64,000 nt of DNA from CAG-273 sp051891195 (GTDB lineage Bacteria; Bacillota; Clostridia; TANB77; CAG-508). The stretch spans positions 1-64,000 of the forward strand of contig JBJFEZ010000061.1 of NCBI GenBank assembly GCA_051891195.1. Reading direction: 5' to 3'. How positions within the stretch are numbered: position 1 is the stretch's first letter; each line of letters begins with the position of its first letter. The notes below the pieces were generated by a model. The model had not been told where the DNA came from. It saw nothing but the letters and a program-made list of their open reading frames with translations, and made no database searches. The translations under genes and the position numbers were made by a program. This document shows, piece after piece, positions 60,090 through 64,000 of this stretch.

Positions 60090-61217
60090 CTATCTTAGTA
60101 TTTCCGTAATAGCATTTGTCACTTTGTTTACAGTTTCTTCGTTTAGATATGGATGCATTGGTATACTTAGTACACAACTACTTAAGTTTTCTGATACCTT
60201 TAAATCCTCTAAATTAAAAGAATAATCTTGGTATACAATTTGCTTATGTAAAGGAATTGGATAATATATCATAGTAGGAATTCCCTTTTCTTTAAGTTTT
60301 GCTTGAACAGCATTTCTTTCCTCTTCATTTTCTAATATTAAAGTATATTGTGCCCAACTACTTACATATCCATCTGGAACTACTGGTGTTTTTACAATAC
60401 CTTTTAATTTTTCAGCATACATTTTAGCAAATTTATTTCTTTCTTCAAGTTCATATTCTTCAAATGCTTCTAATTTTGGTAATAAAATAGCTGCTTGAAT
60501 TGTATCTAATCTTGAATTTAAGCCTATTCTTACATTTTCATATTTAAAAGAACCTTTCCCATGTACTCTAATAGATAATATTTTTTGATACATTTCTTCA
60601 TCATCAGTGAAGATTGCTCCTCCATCACCATAACATCCTAGTGGCTTTGCTGGAAAGAAAGATGTAGTTGAAATATCCCCAAAAGAGCATGCTTTTCTGC
60701 CATTAATTTCTCCTCCAAATCCTTGGGCTGCATCTTCTACCACTTTTAAATTATATTTTTTAGCAATTTTTACAATGTCAGGAAAGTTAGCTACTTGTCC
60801 AAATAAATCTACTGGAATAACAGCTTTTGGAGTTAGCTTTCCTTCTTCAATAACTTGCTTAATTGCCTTTTCTAGCTTAGTAGCATCCATATTAAATGTC
60901 CTTGCATCTACATCTATGAATATCGGCGTAGCTCCTTCTAGAGACACAACTTCTGCAGTCGCATAGAATGTAAATGTTGGTACAAAAACAGCATCTCCTG
61001 GCCTTACATTTAATACTTTCATTGCAATTGTTAAAGCATCTGTTCCATTAGCACATGTTGCACAGTATTTTCTTCCTACATATTTTGCCAATTTTTCTTC
61101 TAGGATTTTTACTTCTTCTCCCATAATATAATGAGAATCATATAGCACCTTTTGAATATTTTCATCAATTTTATCTTTTAAATGTTTATATTGTGCTTTT
61201 AAGTCAATAAACTCCAT
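60090..61217 (-). CDS. wbpE: DegT/DnrJ/EryC1-type UDP-sugar aminotransferase (WbpE-like)
   Basis: A 375-residue PLP enzyme that installs an amine at C3 of a UDP-3-keto sugar, using glutamate. Motifs: YCATCANGTDALTIAMKVL for cofactor phosphate, VVEDAAQGFGGEINGRKACS with the Asp that holds the pyridine ring, and STTSFFPAKPLGCYGDGG carrying the Schiff-base Lys. Strong resemblance to WbpE at the start (FIDLKAQYKHLKDKID). Neighbours WbpB, WbpD and WbpA define the pathway. Confidence 0.92.
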   Translation of the reverse strand: MEFIDLKAQYKHLKDKIDENIQKVLYDSHYIMGEEVKILEEKLAKYVGRKYCATCANGTDALTIAMKVLNVRPGDAVFVPTFTFYATAEVVSLEGATPIFIDVDARTFNMDATKLEKAIKQVIEEGKLTPKAVIPVDLFGQVANFPDIVKIAKKYNLKVVEDAAQGFGGEINGRKACSFGDISTTSFFPAKPLGCYGDGGAIFTDDEEMYQKILSIRVHGKGSFKYENVRIGLNSRLDTIQAAILLPKLEAFEEYELEERNKFAKMYAEKLKGIVKTPVVPDGYVSSWAQYTLILENEEERNAVQAKLKEKGIPTMIYYPIPLHKQIVYQDYSFNLEDLKVSENLSSCVLSIPMHPYLNEETVNKVTNAITEILR

Positions 61218-61231
61218 TTTCTATCCCCTTC

Positions 61232-62311
61232 CTATTTATCAAACCTTCCCACAAAATCCATTGTAGAACATTTATCTAATGGTAATCTTACCGCTCTTCC
61301 TTCTGCTGCTGATTTATAAATAGCAAGTACCATTTCTAATGCTCTTTTTCCTGCTTCAGCATCCACTAATGGTTCTGTGTGATTTTCAATTGCTTCTATT
61401 ACATTAGCGTAAAGTGGAGTATGTCCAAATCCATAAACGTTTTTAGGCATTTCACTATTTTTCTCCTTTACTTCTTCTGCATTTTCTTCTTGATTTTCAA
61501 AAATCCATTCTTCAATAATATTAACTGATTTTCCTCCAGCTTTTACAGTACCCTTTTGTCCAAAAAGATAAAGTGTTTCTTCTAAGTTTTTAGGATATAT
61601 ATCTGTTGTTCCTTCTATAATTCCATAAGAACCATTTTTAAATTTAACAATAGCTATTCCTAAATCTTCTGCTTCAATAAAATCATGGTTTAAATTGTCT
61701 GTATAAGCACAAACTTCAGTCACTTCATCTCCCATCATCCATCTTAATAAATCGATATTGTGAATACATTGATTCATTAAAGCTCCACCATCTTGTGCCC
61801 ACGTTCCTCTCCAAGGAGCTTGTGTATAATAATCTTTACCTCTATTCCATCTAATATGAGCAGTTCCATACAACATTTTTCCAAATTCGCCATCTTCTAC
61901 TGCTTTTCTAATTCTTTGAATAGATTTATTGAATCTATTTTGGTGGTTAGCACATACAACTAATCCTTTTTCTTTTGATTTTGTAATAATTTTATCTGCA
62001 TCTTCTAATGATAAGGCAATTGGTTTTTCTATAATTAAGTTGCAACCAGCGTCTAAACAGTCAAGCGCAATTTTTGCATGTTCTCCACTCTCTGTTGCAA
62101 TTGCTACTAATTCTGGTTTTTCTTTTTCTAACATTTCATGATAATCTGTGTATTGTTTTAAATTTGCATCTTGCATACATACTTTTTCTAACAAAATATT
62201 CATATGTTTTGGTACAATATCACAAATTCCTACAATTTCTAATTTGTTATTTACTGCGGCTTCTAAATGATTTGGTGCAATTCTTCCACACCCAATTAAT
62301 GCATATTTCAT
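61232..62311 (-). CDS. wbpB: Gfo/Idh/MocA oxidoreductase (WbpB-like)
   Basis: A 359-residue NAD-dependent dehydrogenase likely oxidising C3 of UDP-GlcNAcA. It shows YALIGCGRIAPNHLEAAV as the Rossmann motif, LIIEKPIALSLEDADKII (the EKP motif), and GALMNQCIHNIDLLRWMMG with the catalytic His-Asp-Leu region. The start overlaps the stop of the upstream glycosyltransferase gene by four bases (ATGA), indicating translational coupling. Confidence 0.9.
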   Translation of the reverse strand: MKYALIGCGRIAPNHLEAAVNNKLEIVGICDIVPKHMNILLEKVCMQDANLKQYTDYHEMLEKEKPELVAIATESGEHAKIALDCLDAGCNLIIEKPIALSLEDADKIITKSKEKGLVVCANHQNRFNKSIQRIRKAVEDGEFGKMLYGTAHIRWNRGKDYYTQAPWRGTWAQDGGALMNQCIHNIDLLRWMMGDEVTEVCAYTDNLNHDFIEAEDLGIAIVKFKNGSYGIIEGTTDIYPKNLEETLYLFGQKGTVKAGGKSVNIIEEWIFENQEENAEEVKEKNSEMPKNVYGFGHTPLYANVIEAIENHTEPLVDAEAGKRALEMVLAIYKSAAEGRAVRLPLDKCSTMDFVGRFDK

Positions 62312-63546
62312 AATGACACTTCCTCCTTTATTTTTTCTAAATAATTCACTAATTCCTGGTAGATTTTTTCTGCCACAAATCTTTCTTTATATAAATGCAT
62401 TGCATTACTAGACATCTTACCATACTTTTCAGGATTGTTTTTAAGTTCAACAATAAAATCCGCCATTTGTCCCATATCTTGTGTTGATAACCCACAGTTA
62501 TTTTCTTCTAATAATTTTTTCATATATCCTTCTGAAGTAAGCATAATTGGTAGTCCATATGAGATATATTCTGCAAATTTGTTAGATACACCCATTTGAA
62601 AATCAAATGTATTTTTATATGGCGCTAATCCTATCTTTGAGTTCATCAAAATATATTGCAGCTTGTTCTTTTCTACCCACCCTAATAAATTTATATTTTT
62701 TAGTTCTTCCGATTTTCGCTTCAACTTGTCCATTTGTGGACCATCACCACAAATATTAATAATTATATCTTCATCTTTTTTTTCTAATTCTTGAGCTAAC
62801 TGTATAATCTTATCATAATCAAATTGATTATTAATTGTAGCAAAAAATGAAATATTAAATTTATTTTTATCTATAGAATTTACAATACCACTTTTAAATT
62901 CAAGCTGTTCATTTTTTTGTTTGTCATATCCTATATAAAAATATCTGTCAGTTTTTTTTCTAACTCTATCTCCCTTATTTAATCCCCAATTTAATACATC
63001 TTCAGAAACGGCATTAATGGCAAAAGCATTTTTCATTATTTTTTTTGTCTTAAAATTCATTATTGCTATATAAGGTGCAGAAAAGATTCCTACCAATTTA
63101 GGCAGATTATGTTTAAATGTATCCGGCCATAAATCTCTAATGTCTACAATAACAGGAACATTATTTTTCTTTCCATACTTAACAGCTTCCCATGCAAGTT
63201 CAATAGTCGGAAAGGAAACATATATCAAATCTGGTTTTGCCATTTTTTTACTATTTTTCTTGAATTTTTTTGCGATTGTTCTATGATTCAATATTCTCAT
63301 TATAGAGATATTTTTTTTATATGTTATTCCATGCAGTAAATTCAACGTATAATTATCATTTACTTTAACATATGTATCTTTATCATATAGTTGTTTTTTT
63401 ATAAAATGGTCAAATGTACTTGATATCCAAACAATTTCATGTTTTCTTTCATTTAATTTTTCCGCCATCATTCCTGTTCTCAGTAGTCTTGTACTATTTT
63501 CCGCAACAGGTAATGGTTCACCTATTTTTACTAGCCATATTCTCAT
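62308..63546 (-). CDS. family 4 glycosyltransferase
   Basis: A 412-residue GT-B glycosyltransferase of the WbuB/ colanic-type group. The N terminus MRIWLVKIGEPLPVAENSTR with RTGMMAEKLNERKHEIVWIS is typical. In the donor half VNICGDGPQMDKLKRKSEEL and LGLAPYKNTF, followed by GVSNKFAEYISYGLPIMLTS, form the UDP-sugar site. It lies right after the priming sugar transferase, so it may add the second sugar of the repeat unit, possibly with ManNAc3NAcA- or GlcNAc3NAcA-type donor. Confidence 0.88.
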   Translation of the reverse strand: MRIWLVKIGEPLPVAENSTRLLRTGMMAEKLNERKHEIVWISSTFDHFIKKQLYDKDTYVKVNDNYTLNLLHGITYKKNISIMRILNHRTIAKKFKKNSKKMAKPDLIYVSFPTIELAWEAVKYGKKNNVPVIVDIRDLWPDTFKHNLPKLVGIFSAPYIAIMNFKTKKIMKNAFAINAVSEDVLNWGLNKGDRVRKKTDRYFYIGYDKQKNEQLEFKSGIVNSIDKNKFNISFFATINNQFDYDKIIQLAQELEKKDEDIIINICGDGPQMDKLKRKSEELKNINLLGWVEKNKLQYILMNSKIGLAPYKNTFDFQMGVSNKFAEYISYGLPIMLTSEGYMKKLLEENNCGLSTQDMGQMADFIVELKNNPEKYGKMSSNAMHLYKERFVAEKIYQELVNYLEKIKEEVSL

Positions 63547-63568
63547 ATTAATCCTCTTTTAATTATTT

Positions 63569-64000
63569 TTATTGACTTTTTGTTTTTTTAGTTCTTAATT
63601 CATTAATCTCAGTCATTATATCTTGTTCTGATGCTTCAGCACCAGTCTTTCTAAGCACCTCTAATATTGTTAATAATATTATTTTAATATCCATTAATGG
63701 GCTTATGTTATCTACATATTCAATATCATAATTTATTTTTTTGAATATGTTTATTTTATTTCTTCCCTTTACTTGAGCTAGCCCTGATATTCCTGGTAAG
63801 ACATCACTTCTTCTTTTTTGTTCTTCTGTAAAAAATTCATAATATTCTGGAATCCAAGGTCTTGGCCCTATAAAGCTCATTTCTCCTTTTAATATGTTTA
63901 TAAGTTGTGGTAGCTCATCTATGCTAGTTTTTCTAATAAATTTTCCTACTTTAGTTACCATTTCTTCATGGCTCATATTGCTATCTAATTCTTTTCTATT
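63569..64000 (-). CDS. priming sugar-phosphate transferase (bacterial sugar transferase), 5-prime end outside the window
   Basis: The C-terminal 143 residues of a polyprenyl-phosphate sugar-1-phosphate transferase, which starts repeat-unit assembly. The family core TKVGKFIRKTSIDELPQLIN, ILKGEMSFIGPRPWIPEYY and LPGISGLAQVKGRNKI is intact. An ATG at 63976 exists but the frame stays open to the window edge, and the upstream part (membrane anchor and first catalytic block) must lie beyond 64000. It heads the operon portion visible here. Confidence 0.92.
   Translation of the reverse strand, partial: NRKELDSNMSHEEMVTKVGKFIRKTSIDELPQLINILKGEMSFIGPRPWIPEYYEFFTEEQKRRSDVLPGISGLAQVKGRNKINIFKKINYDIEYVDNISPLMDIKIILLTILEVLRKTGAEASEQDIMTEINELRTKKTKSQ

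Noticed and set aside
1..64000. CRISPR arrays
   Set aside because: No regularly spaced direct repeats and no cas genes were seen.

Overview
The window comes from an AT-rich (very roughly 30% GC by eye), spore-forming, anaerobic Firmicute, most likely a clostridium of the gut. The evidence is a germination protease (gpr), a BofA-type SpoIVB/sigma-K checkpoint protein, a pyruvate:ferredoxin oxidoreductase operon, an Agr-type peptide signalling locus, a T-box in front of thrS, strong GGAGG ribosome sites and consensus sigma-A promoters. Species cannot be named from the sequence alone.

Layout. 1-3145: agrA-agrC facing agrB-agrD. 3313-17710: housekeeping genes (RluA-type pseudouridine synthase, rRNA-type methyltransferase, uvrC, glmS, bofA, mazF, dus, rodA, minE, minD, cca), two imperfect-stem dispersed repeats and a small ORF with a convergent antisense RNA. 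17711-22746: another dispersed repeat, a second small-ORF/antisense-RNA locus, porGDAB, gpr. 22877-33635: an integrative mobilizable element (integrase, excisionase, HipA-type kinase pair, serpin, relaxase, MobC) that splits a tRNA-Leu gene and carries an intact tRNA-Leu. 33636-35662: the shrunken relic of a sibling element with a different cargo gene. 35759-42660: SUKH-type protein, a large coiled-coil protein, two small codon-atypical genes and thrS with its T-box. 42663-48441: thioredoxin pair, typA, plsC and others. 48750-64000: a long leftward capsule/cell-wall polysaccharide operon with a complete WbpA/B/D/E-like UDP-sugar route, flippase, polymerase, glycosyltransferases, an LCP ligase, and an embedded thiolase plus 3-hydroxyacyl-CoA dehydrogenase.

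Main discovery candidate. Four otherwise intact genes (pseudouridine synthase, Dus, HipA-type kinase, thiolase) are each interrupted by a +1 frameshift, the thiolase twice. All five interruptions are the same: an in-frame CGG followed by A, where skipping the C (reading GGA) or reading CGGA as one glycine restores the conserved protein. Scanning both strands by eye, I found no other in-frame CGG in the AT-rich genes of the window. CGG occurs in frame without a shift only in three short, codon-atypical genes (37108-37470, 40154-40396, 44655-44828). This points to CGG being an unassigned or frameshift-promoting codon in this organism, with CGGA decoded as glycine.

Other points of interest are two antisense-RNA/small-protein modules, a replacement tRNA on the mobile element, a dispersed repeat family with compensatory stem changes, a MinE with a long charged tail, and a fatty-acyl pathway inside a sugar-nucleotide operon. 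All calls come from reading the sequence; no database search was run.
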